Of a stretch of DNA of 32,605 nt, positions 22,496 to 30,215 are shown in pieces (position 1 is the first letter of the stretch; every line of letters starts with the position of its first letter). A program made the translations under genes and the position numbers. The notes beneath the pieces are model-generated. The model was given only the letters and a program-made list of their open reading frames with translations, was not told where the DNA came from and did no database searches. Source of the stretch: an uncultured Prevotellaceae bacterium (lineage in GTDB: Bacteria > Bacteroidota > Bacteroidia > Bacteroidales > Bacteroidaceae); contig CADBHI010000026.1 of NCBI GenBank assembly GCA_902794405.1, forward strand, positions 1 through 32,605, in the 5' to 3' direction.

Positions 22496-23458
22496 ATGAG
22501 AACATTTATGAACGTCGGCGATATAGGGCCTTTAGAGAAGGCACTGGCCGAAGCACAGGAAATCAAGAACGACCGCTACAAGTATCAGCATTTAGGCAAG
22601 AACAAGACGCTGATGATGATATTCTTCAACAACTCGCTGCGTACGCGACTGTCGACACAGAAGGCTGCGATGAACCTCGGCATGAACGTGATCGTGCTCG
22701 ACGTGAACGCTGGCGCCTGGAAATTAGAGACGGAGCGCGGCGTTATCATGGACGGAGACAAGAGTGAACATCTTTTAGAGGCCATTCCCGTGATGGGCTG
22801 CTACTGCGACATCATCGGTGTGCGCTCGTTTGCAGGACTCACAGACCGCGAGTATGACTACGCCGAGACGGTGGTCAACCAATTCGTCAAGTACTCAGGC
22901 CGCCCCGTGTTTGCCATGGAAACGGCGACGGTGCATCCGTTGCAGGCATTTGCCGACCTGATTACGATTGAGGAATATAAGCAAGTGGAGCGTCCGAAGG
23001 TGGTGCTGACGTGGGCTCCCCACTGCCGCGCCCTGCCGCAGGCTGTACCCAACTCGTTTGCCCAATGGATGCTGGCTGCCGATGTGGACTTCGTTATCAC
23101 TCATCCCAAGGGCTACGAGCTTGATCCTAAATATATAGGAAACGCGCGCGTAGAGTATGACCAGCGAAAGGCTTTCGAGGGTGCTGACTTCATCTATGCC
23201 AAGAACTGGTCCAACCCTGGTGTGACCAACCCTGAGGACTACGGCAAGATTACGTCGAAGGATATGTCGTGGACGGTGGACACGGAGCACATGTCATGGA
23301 CGAACAACGGTAAGTTCATGCACTGTCTGCCCGTACGTCGCGGACTGATTGTGACAGACGACGTCATTGAAAGCCCCAATAGCATCGTCATTCCTGAAGC
23401 CGCCAACCGCGAGATTTCGTGCTCGGTGGTCCTGAAGCGTATGCTGGAGGCGCTGTAA
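22496..23458 (+). CDS. argF': N-succinyl/N-acetylornithine carbamoyltransferase (SOTCase-like)
   Basis: 320 residues. It belongs to the aspartate/ornithine carbamoyltransferase fold: the carbamoyl-phosphate motif is FFNNSLRTR (residues 43-51), and the C-terminal catalytic loop is HCLPVRRG (H276-C277-L278-P279). The family resemblance is to the acetyl/succinylornithine enzymes rather than to OTCase: in place of the usual STRTR it has NSLRTRLSTQKAAMNLGMNV, and WKLETERGVIMDGDKSEHL follows. In Bacteroides fragilis the corresponding ArgF' uses N-succinylornithine for arginine synthesis. I cannot place the specificity residue by eye, so acetyl versus succinyl is left open, with succinyl favoured by taxonomy. 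No other arg gene is in the window. It ends 9 nt from the convergent NigD-like gene. Confidence 0.9.
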   Translation: MRTFMNVGDIGPLEKALAEAQEIKNDRYKYQHLGKNKTLMMIFFNNSLRTRLSTQKAAMNLGMNVIVLDVNAGAWKLETERGVIMDGDKSEHLLEAIPVMGCYCDIIGVRSFAGLTDREYDYAETVVNQFVKYSGRPVFAMETATVHPLQAFADLITIEEYKQVERPKVVLTWAPHCRALPQAVPNSFAQWMLAADVDFVITHPKGYELDPKYIGNARVEYDQRKAFEGADFIYAKNWSNPGVTNPEDYGKITSKDMSWTVDTEHMSWTNNGKFMHCLPVRRGLIVTDDVIESPNSIVIPEAANREISCSVVLKRMLEAL

Positions 23459-23467
23459 GAAAACCCT

Positions 23468-24154
23468 TTACTTGATATAGAATTTCCGGGTGATGATACC
23501 ATCATAGGTATTCACCCGGATATTTATTGTGTCGGACAGCATGTCGGCCAGCGACAGGCTAAGGTATGCACGCTGTGTGTAGTATTGGGGCACATCTCCC
23601 TGCCAATGAGAGAGCAACAGATCGCTTGTACGAGTACTATCGTCATAGACCTTGACATCGCTCAGCACAATAGCTATTGTTTGAATCTGCTGACCTTCGG
23701 CAATGTTGCCCGATTTCAGGAGGAGTCCCAGATTCAGATATTTCTTGTTAGGGCTGAGCCAGATAGACTCCACATCAAGAGGGTCGGTCTTCAACCCCTC
23801 CGCCACAATGGCATCACGCTTCACCGAGAGAGTGGAAATTCGACTCAATCCTATCGGCTCAACCGTTGTTCCACCACTATTATTATAGTATAGCACAGCT
23901 CGATACACGGTGTCGGCCTTCTGGATCCAATTCTTATTCACGGGAGTTGTCAGGTTGAGCCGTTGTCCATCGTCGGTAATGACATATTTCACATTGCAGT
24001 CGCTACCTACAAATGCCTCCACAAAGTCGGCTCGCATATAGGAATATGTGCCGTCGCCCTTGTCATAGACATCCTGCTCACAACTGCCAAACACCAACAA
24101 CAGCACCAGAAAAGTCAGACAACATAAAGTCCTCGTCATCGCAGCCTTTCCCAT
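23468..24154 (-). CDS. NigD-like lipoprotein
   Basis: 228 residues from ATG 24154; ATG 24139 (MTRTLCCLTFLVLLLVFGSC) would give a more ordinary lipoprotein signal and has GGAAAGG upstream. The lipidated cysteine follows VFGS, and the mature protein begins EQDVYDKGDGTYSYMRADFV. The all-beta body, with the segments YVITDDGQRLNLTTP and NKKYLNLGLLLKSG, fits the two-domain NigD family, exported proteins of unknown function found with bacteriocin-like nig genes in Prevotella but mostly elsewhere. Its ATG overlaps the stop of the acyltransferase (TAATG), so it is the last gene of the ddl operon. An inverted repeat near its 3' end may serve as a terminator. Confidence 0.78.
   Translation of the reverse strand: MGKAAMTRTLCCLTFLVLLLVFGSCEQDVYDKGDGTYSYMRADFVEAFVGSDCNVKYVITDDGQRLNLTTPVNKNWIQKADTVYRAVLYYNNSGGTTVEPIGLSRISTLSVKRDAIVAEGLKTDPLDVESIWLSPNKKYLNLGLLLKSGNIAEGQQIQTIAIVLSDVKVYDDSTRTSDLLLSHWQGDVPQYYTQRAYLSLSLADMLSDTINIRVNTYDGIITRKFYIK
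23486..23519. terminator. Hairpin at the convergent argF'/nigD-like junction
   Basis: CCGGGTGATGATACC, a 6-nt loop, then GGTATTCACCCGG makes a stem with a small bulge. On the plus strand it is followed by ATATTTATT. It lies 28 nt after the SOTCase-like gene stop but inside the NigD-like coding region, because the two genes are only 9 nt apart. Confidence 0.45.
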
Positions 24155-25305
24155 TATCTTACGGCATTATGGTTAATCAGGGGGTTGGCATACATGGTCA
24201 GCATACGCTCCCTCAGGAACGCCTCGTCACGACCTTCAATGGTTATCTTCGACAACTGCTGTTCAAGATACTGTTCGAAACGGTCCCATTGCTCAGGAGT
24301 AGCCTTCGAACGGTCGCGAGGCGTACCCTGCAGCATGTCCAATGCCACAATGTTGTTTGGATAGATGGCATAATGACGATGTATCTGTGAGTCGATATGG
24401 GCGGCTATCAGGTCGAACAGCTCCGTCTTAGGCGTAGCAGGATCCAAATTACGGAGCATCTCGTCAATACACGGAGCACAATGATAGTGAATGCGACCTT
24501 TATATCCCAGAATACCCGTTTTCATAGACCGTATATCGTCGGCCTTCGACTTCTTCCAGCCTTCAACGTCACGTACCAGCTGCATCTCTTCTGCCTTCAG
24601 GAAGTCGCAGGGGTCGTATTCGTAGCTAATGGCCAATGGCACAATATGTAATTGCATCAGCCGTTCCACTACCGTTCCTTCGCCACCCATCGCCATCATC
24701 TTCAGCAAACTGGCTTGCGTACGGTCATTACTATCCTTCGCACGTCCTTCACGCTGAGCAATCCAAATATTATCCTTCTTCCGGCCAATGACATAATGCA
24801 TATAGTTAGACATCCGCTTGCTCGAAGCCAGCATCTCGCGGATACCAGGAGAGCGTTCTACAATAAACGACTTGTTGATTCTCACCAAATCCTTAATCCA
24901 AGGTGCTGCCAGCAGGTTGTCGCCAATGGCTATTTCACAAGTCGTCGTGAAGCCCAAATCAAAGAGCAGCTTGTCGAGCAGCGCCGAATCGAGCACAATG
25001 TCGCGATGATTGGACACAAACGTGTAACGTCCGTTGATATCGATTGACTCTACATCCATGTCGCACCCTGTCGAAGCCTTGGATAGTAAATCCTTCAGGA
25101 ACTCATAGCAGAAGGCCTTCTGGAAGTCAAGGTTCGTCTTCTGCGCATGCATCTTCGCTGAAATAGCCTCGGGAGGCACCCCAGGGTACAGGAAAGCTAC
25201 TATCTTCAAGAACTGCGGGTCATTCATGAGCCGGTCGTAAACCTCCGGCAGTTCCTCGGGCTCAAACGGCCGGATGGCGTCAAAGGATCTCAAGTCGTTG
25301 TCCAT
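24154..25305 (-). CDS. 1-acyl-glycerol-3-phosphate acyltransferase-like protein (PlsC superfamily)
   Basis: 383 residues from ATG 25305 (MDNDLRSFDAIRPFEPEELP). The frame extends 11 codons upstream into the ddl end, which I do not use because the ATG lies 10 nt after the ddl stop. The catalytic HX4D motif is NHRDIVLD in FVSNHRDIVLDSALLDKLLF. The substrate-binding loop is FIVERSPGIREML, and the third motif is IAQREGRAKDSNDRTQ. PIAISYEYDP-type motif IV is present as VPLAISYEYDPCDFLKA. This four-motif order is that of glycerolipid acyltransferases. No membrane helix is evident, so it may be peripheral. It lies between ddl and the NigD-like gene in the same operon. The acyl acceptor is not known. 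Confidence 0.85.
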   Translation of the reverse strand: MDNDLRSFDAIRPFEPEELPEVYDRLMNDPQFLKIVAFLYPGVPPEAISAKMHAQKTNLDFQKAFCYEFLKDLLSKASTGCDMDVESIDINGRYTFVSNHRDIVLDSALLDKLLFDLGFTTTCEIAIGDNLLAAPWIKDLVRINKSFIVERSPGIREMLASSKRMSNYMHYVIGRKKDNIWIAQREGRAKDSNDRTQASLLKMMAMGGEGTVVERLMQLHIVPLAISYEYDPCDFLKAEEMQLVRDVEGWKKSKADDIRSMKTGILGYKGRIHYHCAPCIDEMLRNLDPATPKTELFDLIAAHIDSQIHRHYAIYPNNIVALDMLQGTPRDRSKATPEQWDRFEQYLEQQLSKITIEGRDEAFLRERMLTMYANPLINHNAVR

Positions 25306-25315
25306 AGTTTTATCT

Positions 25316-26308
25316 TTATGTGAATTGGTTCTCAACAATGTCTGTCAGTACATCTTTCATCTGGAGGCCGGCAGCACGTACCTGCTGGGGAATAAAGCTG
25401 GTAACGGTCATGCCCGGCGTAGTGTTCACCTCAAGCATAGAGATTTTACCTTCCTTAGAAATGATATAGTCAATGCGGATGATGCCGTTGCAATGGAGGA
25501 TGTCGTAGATGTGGCTGGTAATCTTGCCCACACGTTCGGCAACTTCTGGCGCCAGTCGGGCGGGAGTTATCTCTTGAACTTGTCCGTTATACTTGGCATC
25601 ATAGTCGAAGAATTCGTTCGAAGACACCACTTCGGTGATGGGAAACAGGACAGCCTTATCGCGCGTCTTATATATACCCTGCGTAATCTCGGTGCCTTCT
25701 AAGAACGACTCAACCATAATCTCCGGACTTTCGAGCATGGCCTTGCGGATGGCAGGTGCCAGCTGGTCCTTATTCTTCACTTTGGACACGCCGAAGCTGC
25801 TACCGTCGGCGGCGGGCTTCACAAAACAAGGCATGCCGATACGCTCCTCTATCACGTCGTCGCTGACCAGTTCCTCGTATCCCTGACGGATCAGCATAGA
25901 GTCGGCTACGCTGACGCCATAACCCTTCAGATACTGGTTGAGCACAAACTTGTCGAACGTCATAGCCTCGACAAGTACGCCGCTGGTGCTGTAGGGCAGG
26001 TCTATCAGATCGAAATAGCCCTGCAACAAACCATTTTCTCCAGGTGTACCGTGGATAGTGATATAGGCATAGTCAAACAATTTCGCCTTTCCGTCCTCCA
26101 TGAACGAGAAGTCGTTACGGTCTATTGGTGCCGTCACCCCACCGGGTAGCTCCACATGCCAGTCCTGTCCCCTTATATCTACAATATAGACATTATAGCG
26201 TTCCTTGTCGAAAAAGGAATATAGACCTTGTGCCGAGCGCAGCGAGACATCGTGCTCGGAAGAATCGCCACCACAAACGATGGCAATGTTTCTTTTCAAA
26301 TTCTTCAT
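25316..26308 (-). CDS. ddl: D-alanine--D-alanine ligase
   Basis: 330 residues, an ATP-grasp ligase that makes the D-Ala-D-Ala dipeptide for peptidoglycan in the cytoplasm. The N-terminal GGDSSEHDVSLRSAQ and HGTPGENGLLQGYFDLIDLP, the ATP-binding VKPAADGSSFGVSKV, the omega-loop FFDYDAKYNG, and the C-terminal RIDYIISKEGKISMLEVNTT with PGMT are all in place. The omega loop has the Tyr-Asp-Ala-Lys-Tyr form of ordinary D-Ala ligases, which gives no hint of a D-lactate enzyme. Start and upstream rluD stop overlap as ATGA, so translation is coupled. The order PASTA protein, rluD, ddl is, as far as I recall, conserved in Bacteroidales. Confidence 0.97.
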   Translation of the reverse strand: MKNLKRNIAIVCGGDSSEHDVSLRSAQGLYSFFDKERYNVYIVDIRGQDWHVELPGGVTAPIDRNDFSFMEDGKAKLFDYAYITIHGTPGENGLLQGYFDLIDLPYSTSGVLVEAMTFDKFVLNQYLKGYGVSVADSMLIRQGYEELVSDDVIEERIGMPCFVKPAADGSSFGVSKVKNKDQLAPAIRKAMLESPEIMVESFLEGTEITQGIYKTRDKAVLFPITEVVSSNEFFDYDAKYNGQVQEITPARLAPEVAERVGKITSHIYDILHCNGIIRIDYIISKEGKISMLEVNTTPGMTVTSFIPQQVRAAGLQMKDVLTDIVENQFT

Positions 26309-27378
26309 AGTGTATTATTCGTATTACCTTTTATATAAATTCTCCATTTGTCAATGACTGCCGCCATATCAGCGGGCAGTTCCGAAGTAAAATCCATCTG
26401 CTGTCCAGTTACTGGGTGGACAAAGCCTAAAGTCCGTGCGTGAAGCATCTGCCGCGGACATAGCTTGAAACAGTTTTGGACAAACGCCTTATAGGTGCTG
26501 GAACGTTCACCCCGCAGGATCTCGGTTCCGCCATAGCGTTCATCACAGAAGAGCGGATGGCCGATGTGCTTCATGTGGGCACGGATCTGATGCGTACGTC
26601 CCGTTTCTAATCGGCACTCCACCAGCGTGGTATAGCCGTAGCGTTCCATCACACGCCAATGGGTGACTGCGGGTTTCCCCACTTCCGAGTCTGGGGCAAA
26701 TACCGCCATTCGCTGACGGTCACGAGGGTCACGACCGATGTTACCCTCTATGCGTCCTTCGTCCTCGGTGAAGTGTCCCCACACCAAGGCATTGTAGGTA
26801 CGGTGCGTATCATGGTCAAAGAACTGTTTCCCCAGATGGGTCTTTGCCTCTGGCGTCTTCGCCACCACCAACAGTCCGCTGGTATCTTTGTCAATACGAT
26901 GTACCAGACCCACGCTGGGATCGTTCGGGTCGTATGTCGGCAGTTCGCGCAGATGCCATGCAATGGCGTTCACCAGCGTTCCGTGAAAGTTGCCGACACC
27001 AGGATGCACCACCATTCCCGCCTCTTTGTTAATAACCATCAGCTGGTCGTCCTCATACACCACGTCTATCGGAATGTCCTCGGGTTCTATGGTCGTGTCG
27101 TAGTGCGGACGGTCCATCATCAGCGTCACCACGTCGCCAGGTCTCACCTTATAGTTACTCTTCACAGGACGGTTACCCACATGAATGAATCCTGCATCGG
27201 CGGCTTGCTGTATACGGTTACGAGTCACATGTGGCAAATGGTCTGCCAGATAACGGTCAATGCGCAGCGGTTCTTGCCCCCTGTCCACCTCCATTCTGAA
27301 ATGCTCGTATAGTGTTTGGGCGTCGTCCTCTTCCAACTCCGCCTCACCGTATATTAGTTCGTCCTCACTATTCATCAT
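26305..27378 (-). CDS. rluD: RluA/RluD-family pseudouridine synthase
   Basis: 357 residues from ATG 27378 (ATG 27375 is adjacent); the frame is open 51 codons further upstream but that stretch is the PASTA gene in another frame. An S4 RNA-binding domain lies near the N-terminus (LRIDRYLADHLPHVTRNRIQ and KVRPGDVVTL). The catalytic Asp is in HRIDKDTSGLLVV, and motifs ETGRTHQIRAHMKHIGHPLF and MLHARTLGFVHPVTG follow. RluD in E. coli modifies the 23S rRNA helix 69; this assignment is by overall architecture (S4 domain plus RluA core), so the target could be another rRNA or tRNA site. It has an acidic N-terminal extension of about 30 residues. It overlaps the PASTA gene by 11 nt and ddl by 4 nt. 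Confidence 0.9.
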   Translation of the reverse strand: MMNSEDELIYGEAELEEDDAQTLYEHFRMEVDRGQEPLRIDRYLADHLPHVTRNRIQQAADAGFIHVGNRPVKSNYKVRPGDVVTLMMDRPHYDTTIEPEDIPIDVVYEDDQLMVINKEAGMVVHPGVGNFHGTLVNAIAWHLRELPTYDPNDPSVGLVHRIDKDTSGLLVVAKTPEAKTHLGKQFFDHDTHRTYNALVWGHFTEDEGRIEGNIGRDPRDRQRMAVFAPDSEVGKPAVTHWRVMERYGYTTLVECRLETGRTHQIRAHMKHIGHPLFCDERYGGTEILRGERSSTYKAFVQNCFKLCPRQMLHARTLGFVHPVTGQQMDFTSELPADMAAVIDKWRIYIKGNTNNTL

Positions 27379-28075
27379 ACGCATTGTCAGGTTTTCCAAG
27401 CTGCTCGGCAGCAGAGGGACGACTCGGGGCATCCACTTCCTGGAACTCGTCCACATCGTCATCTGGATGCTCCTCAGGATACATGTAATCGTCCACATAG
27501 TCAATGTCCTCGTCCTCGCCGTAACGGCCATTGCCGATGATCAGCGTCAGCGGTACATCTATCGACACATGGTCCCCAGTATTCAATGGGCGTCCACGGC
27601 TTATAATGCCGTATACCCAGTCCTTCTCTCCAAGAACACGTTTCGGCGGCAGCAGTTTGAATCCCAAGGCCATGAGCTTTGCCTCCGCCTCGCGATAACT
27701 GCTGTTATCTATCACGTCAGGAATGGCAAACGTTGGCGACGACGGCGAATTCACCGTCACATAAATCACGTGCCCCGCCTTCACCTCCATTCCTGCTCCA
27801 GGAGACTGCGCCAAAACGCAATTTGCCGGCAATCGCTTGTTGTAACCAGAGTCAGTCACCATGATTTCCAGACCAGTCTCTGCTACGAGCAACCGTGCAT
27901 TATCCATGGTCATACCTTCTAACTGCGGCACCTTGATACCCTCACCATGATGCGTGTATATCTCCAGTCCATACTTCACACCAAAGCCCAGCAAGGCTAT
28001 CACCAACACCATTGCCAGCAGGTTTCCCCACAGGTAAAAACCAAACAACTTGCCGAAAAATTCCTTTACTTTCAT
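27368..28075 (-). CDS. PASTA domain membrane protein
   Basis: 235 residues from ATG 28075 (a TTG one codon upstream is less likely). A short cytoplasmic N-terminus, one membrane helix (about 17-37, WGNLLAMVLVIALLGFGVKY), then two PASTA domains outside: about 47-112 (IKVPQLEGMTMDNARLLVAE to VIYVTVNS) and about 117-182 (FAIPDVIDNSSYREAEAKLM to LTLIIGNG). The tail is very acidic (EDEDIDYVDDYMYPEEHPDD). PASTA domains in kinases and PBPs bind peptidoglycan fragments; here no kinase or transpeptidase domain is attached. It is the first gene of a five-gene operon with rluD and ddl, which agrees with an envelope role, though binding to peptidoglycan is inferred. Confidence 0.92.
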   Translation of the reverse strand: MKVKEFFGKLFGFYLWGNLLAMVLVIALLGFGVKYGLEIYTHHGEGIKVPQLEGMTMDNARLLVAETGLEIMVTDSGYNKRLPANCVLAQSPGAGMEVKAGHVIYVTVNSPSSPTFAIPDVIDNSSYREAEAKLMALGFKLLPPKRVLGEKDWVYGIISRGRPLNTGDHVSIDVPLTLIIGNGRYGEDEDIDYVDDYMYPEEHPDDDVDEFQEVDAPSRPSAAEQLGKPDNAYDE

Positions 28076-28097
28076 CAATACTTCTCGTTTTCGAACG

Positions 28098-28128
28098 CAA
28101 AAGTAATAAAAAAAAAGAAAGAAGCAAA
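28098..28128 (-). promoter_or_regulatory. Promoter of the PASTA-rluD-ddl operon
   Basis: On the minus strand TTTG (28128-28125), 19 nt, then TACTTTTG (28105-28098), a full match to the TTTG-N19-TAnnTTTG consensus. The leader before ATG 28075 is about 20 nt. No separate promoter was seen inside the operon. Confidence 0.75.
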
Positions 28129-28182
28129 GAATTCTCCCTACTTCTTTCTGTGTTTAACTTTCATTTTCTTTCTGAGACGGTA

Positions 28183-28338
28183 TTACTTTCCGTGATGCTC
28201 GTCAGAAACAGTTAACTTCTTGCGGCCCTTAGCGCGGCGTGAAGCCAACACGCGGCGTCCATTCTTAGTAGCCATTCTCTCACGGAAACCGTGCTTGTTG
28301 ACGCGACGGCGATTGTGCGGCTGAAATGTTCTCTTCAT
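28183..28338 (-). CDS. rpmH: 50S ribosomal protein L34
   Basis: A 51-residue basic protein read from ATG 28338: [20 protein letters not shown], then [20 protein letters not shown] and [11 protein letters not shown]. This matches L34 along its whole length; the tail TVSDEHHGK is a short extension. It lies alone on the minus strand between efp (divergent) and the PASTA operon, with its own promoter. It is not next to rnpA or dnaA here, a linkage found in many other bacteria. Confidence 0.97.
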   Translation of the reverse strand: MKRTFQPHNRRRVNKHGFRERMATKNGRRVLASRRAKGRKKLTVSDEHHGK

Positions 28339-28384
28339 TGCTTTTTTCTTTATTTAATATTAACTTATTTGTCGATTTGGGGTG

Positions 28385-28416
28385 CAAAAGTACTCATTTC
28401 TTTTCAATTACGCAAA
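28385..28416 (-). promoter_or_regulatory. rpmH promoter
   Basis: Minus strand: TTTG (28416-28413), 20 nt, TACTTTTG (28392-28385), followed by CACCCC. Full consensus match. The leader to ATG 28338 is about 40 nt. Confidence 0.78.
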
Positions 28417-28434
28417 CTTTTCGTTATTTTTTTC

Positions 28435-28463
28435 ACTTTTCACTTTTCACTTTTCACTTTTTT
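28435..28463 (+). repeat. CACTTTT tandem repeat upstream of efp
   Basis: About four direct copies of CACTTTT (as TCACTTTTCACTTTTCACTT and on) end in a T-run. It lies just before the distal efp promoter-like element. Confidence 0.75.
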
Positions 28464-28467
28464 TTCG

Positions 28468-28475
28468 TACCTTTG
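28468..28475 (+). promoter_or_regulatory. Possible distal efp promoter -7 element
   Basis: TTCGTACCTTTGGC repeats the context of the main efp promoter 84 nt downstream (TTCGTACCTTTGCA). A TTTG at -33 is lacking; the CACTTTT repeat fills that region. Confidence 0.35.
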
Positions 28476-28528
28476 GCTACGCCGAAGGCACTTTCGTTCG
28501 AAAAAACAAAAGAAAAAATCGATTTTAT

Positions 28529-28560
28529 TTTGCTTTTTGCTCACTTATTCGTACCTTTGC
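28529..28560 (+). promoter_or_regulatory. efp promoter
   Basis: TTTG (28529-28532), 19 nt, TACCTTTGC (28552-28560). A full consensus match, with about 35 nt of leader to the efp ATG at 28600. Confidence 0.82.
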
Positions 28561-28599
28561 ACCCAAATTCCAACATACATACATATTTTATTAAGAAAA

Positions 28600-29166
28600 A
28601 TGATTAATTCACAAGACATTAAGAAAGGCACCGCTATCCGCATGGACGGTGGCATTTGGGTTTGCATCGACTTCCAGCACCGCAAGCCTGGTAAGGGTAA
28701 CACCATCATGAATATCAAAGTCAAGAATGTGTCCGACGGTCGTGTTCTTGAGCGTCGTTACAACATTGGTGAAAAGCTTGAGGACGTTGTCATCGAGCGC
28801 CGCCCCTACCAGTACCTCTACGAGGATCAGTCTGGCCGTATTTTCATGAATCAGGAGACTTTCGAGCAGATTCCTATCGACAACGAGCTCGTTATCGGTC
28901 ATGAGTTCATGAAGGAGAGCGACATTGTGGAAGTTGTCTCTGACACCACCGACGGAACCATCCTCTATGCTGAGATGCCCGTCAAGACCATCCTGCGTGT
29001 TACTCACTCAGAGCCTGGCATCAAAGGCGACACCGCCACCAACACTCTGAAGCCTGCCATACTGGAGACTGGCGTTGAGGTTCGCGTTCCCCTGTTCATC
29101 AACGAGGGTGACCTCATTCAGGTCGACACCCGCGACGGTTCTTATCTGGCTCGCGCTAAGGAGTAA
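28600..29166 (+). CDS. efp: Elongation factor P
   Basis: 188 residues, the normal EF-P length, from ATG 28600 (MINSQDIKKGTAIRMDGGIW). The frame is open further upstream, but that stretch is promoter and repeats. EF-P binds between the ribosomal P and E sites and relieves stalling at polyproline. The three beta-domains are complete: the tip loop is RKPGKGNTIMNIK, with Lys32 in place of E. coli Lys34; RRPYQYLYEDQSGRIFMNQE is in domain II, and the C-terminal signature VRVPLFINEGDLIQVDTRDG in domain III. The tip has lysine, not arginine, so EarP-type rhamnosylation is not expected; no modifying enzyme is nearby. It is the first gene of a run with the GT2 enzyme and radC. Confidence 0.98.
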   Translation: MINSQDIKKGTAIRMDGGIWVCIDFQHRKPGKGNTIMNIKVKNVSDGRVLERRYNIGEKLEDVVIERRPYQYLYEDQSGRIFMNQETFEQIPIDNELVIGHEFMKESDIVEVVSDTTDGTILYAEMPVKTILRVTHSEPGIKGDTATNTLKPAILETGVEVRVPLFINEGDLIQVDTRDGSYLARAKE

Positions 29167-29174
29167 TTTTAGAA

Positions 29175-30215
29175 TTGAAGAATAAAAAAAGGGAAGAATT
29201 GAAGTATTCCATTATCGTTCCCGTCTTCAATCGTCCCGACGAAGTGGACGAGCTGCTGGAGAGCCTCTGCTCACAGACACTAAAAAACTTTGAGGTCATC
29301 ATTGTTGAAGACGGTTCGAAAACCCCATGCAAGGATGTCTGCGACAAATATGCAGGCATCCTTGATTTGCATTATTACTACAAGGAGAACAGCGGTCCAG
29401 GCCAGAGTCGCAACTACGGTGCCGAGCGGGCTAATGGCGAATGGCTGATTGTGCTCGACTCCGACGTCGTATTACCGTCTAATTATTTGGCGGCAGTTAA
29501 TTCTTCAATCTTTACTCATCACTCTTCACTTCCTTGCGAAGCCTGGGGTGGCCCCGATGCTGCCCATCCGTCATTCACTCCTGTGCAGAAGGCCATCTCT
29601 TATTCGATGACTTCGTTCTTTACCACAGGAGGCATCCGCGGATCATCCCCCCAGTCGGGGGGAACGAGGGGGGCCCTTGACAAGTTCTATCCCCGTTCGT
29701 TCAACATGGGCATCCGCCGCGACGTTTACCTGCAACTCGGCGGTTTCTCAAAGATGCGCTTTGGCGAGGACATCGACTTTTCCTACCGCATCGTAGAGGC
29801 AGGTTATAAGCCGCAGCTGTTTCCTGATGCCTGGGTGTGGCACAAACGGCGCACAGATTTCCGAAAGTTCTTCCGTCAGGTCTACAACAGCGGCATTGCC
29901 CGCATCAACCTCGAGAAGCGTCATCCTGGCACCATGAAGCTTGTCCACCTGCTGCCTACCCTTTTCACATTAGGCGTCATCGGCTGCCTGTTGCTCATCC
30001 CCTGGGGAGGCCTTCTGCCCCTACTGCTCTACAGCGCCATCATCTTCGTCGACTCCTCCATCTCCAACCGCAGCCTATGGGTAGGACTCCTGTCCGTACC
30101 TGCCGCCTTCACACAGCTGATGGGCTACGGTCTTGGCTTTATCGAGTCATGGTGGAAACGCTGTGTGCTCAAACAAGACGAATTCACCGCATTTGAGAAA
30201 AACTTCTACAAATGA
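29175..30215 (+). CDS. Glycosyltransferase family 2 with C-terminal membrane segments
   Basis: 346 residues from TTG 29175, 8 nt after efp; TTG 29199 (reading MKYSIIVPVFNRPDEV) is the alternative, and no ATG is available before residue 140. The GT-A fold is clear: YSIIVPVFNRPDEVDELLES, the donor site IIVEDGSK, the metal DXD-like LDSDV, and FNMGIRRDVYLQLGGF with FGEDIDFSYRIVEAG as the acceptor/catalytic part. Two or three hydrophobic segments follow (about 255-320), and the enzyme is likely membrane-bound. Two in-frame inserts are repeat-coded: NSSIFTHHSSLP (29500-29532) and RGSSPQSGGTRGA (29637-29678), both in loops. The radC start overlaps its stop as ATGA. The sugar and acceptor are unknown. 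Confidence 0.9.
   Translation: MKNKKREELKYSIIVPVFNRPDEVDELLESLCSQTLKNFEVIIVEDGSKTPCKDVCDKYAGILDLHYYYKENSGPGQSRNYGAERANGEWLIVLDSDVVLPSNYLAAVNSSIFTHHSSLPCEAWGGPDAAHPSFTPVQKAISYSMTSFFTTGGIRGSSPQSGGTRGALDKFYPRSFNMGIRRDVYLQLGGFSKMRFGEDIDFSYRIVEAGYKPQLFPDAWVWHKRRTDFRKFFRQVYNSGIARINLEKRHPGTMKLVHLLPTLFTLGVIGCLLLIPWGGLLPLLLYSAIIFVDSSISNRSLWVGLLSVPAAFTQLMGYGLGFIESWWKRCVLKQDEFTAFEKNFYK
29500..29532 (+). repeat. TTCACT-type word repeat inside the GT2 gene
   Basis: TTCTTCAATCTTTACTCATC followed by ACTCTTCACTTCC is read as NSSIFTHHSSLP. It is the same kind of word as the CACCCTTCAATCTTCACCC stretch in the sensor signal peptide at 14126. Confidence 0.5.
29645..29675 (+). repeat. GC-rich hairpin inside the GT2 gene
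   Basis: TCCCCCCAGTCGGGGGGA is a perfect short hairpin (arms TCCCCCC and GGGGGGA) followed by ACGAGGGGGG. It is in frame and translated as SSPQSGGTRGA between FFTTGGIRG and LDKFYPRSFN. Confidence 0.7.

Noticed and set aside
23468-24154. A bacteriocin locus based on the NigD-like protein
   Set aside because: No nig-like partners, bacteriocin precursor or ABC exporter genes adjoin it; it is the end of a cell-envelope housekeeping operon.
27379-27531. N-terminal extension of rluD by 51 codons
   Set aside because: It overlaps the PASTA gene in another frame and has no similarity to S4 or other domains; ATG 27378 fits the operon overlap.
28291-28599. N-terminal extension of efp by about 100 codons
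   Set aside because: The stretch holds a full-consensus promoter and CACTTTT repeats and would code a low-complexity Phe-rich peptide. EF-P has its normal length from ATG 28600.
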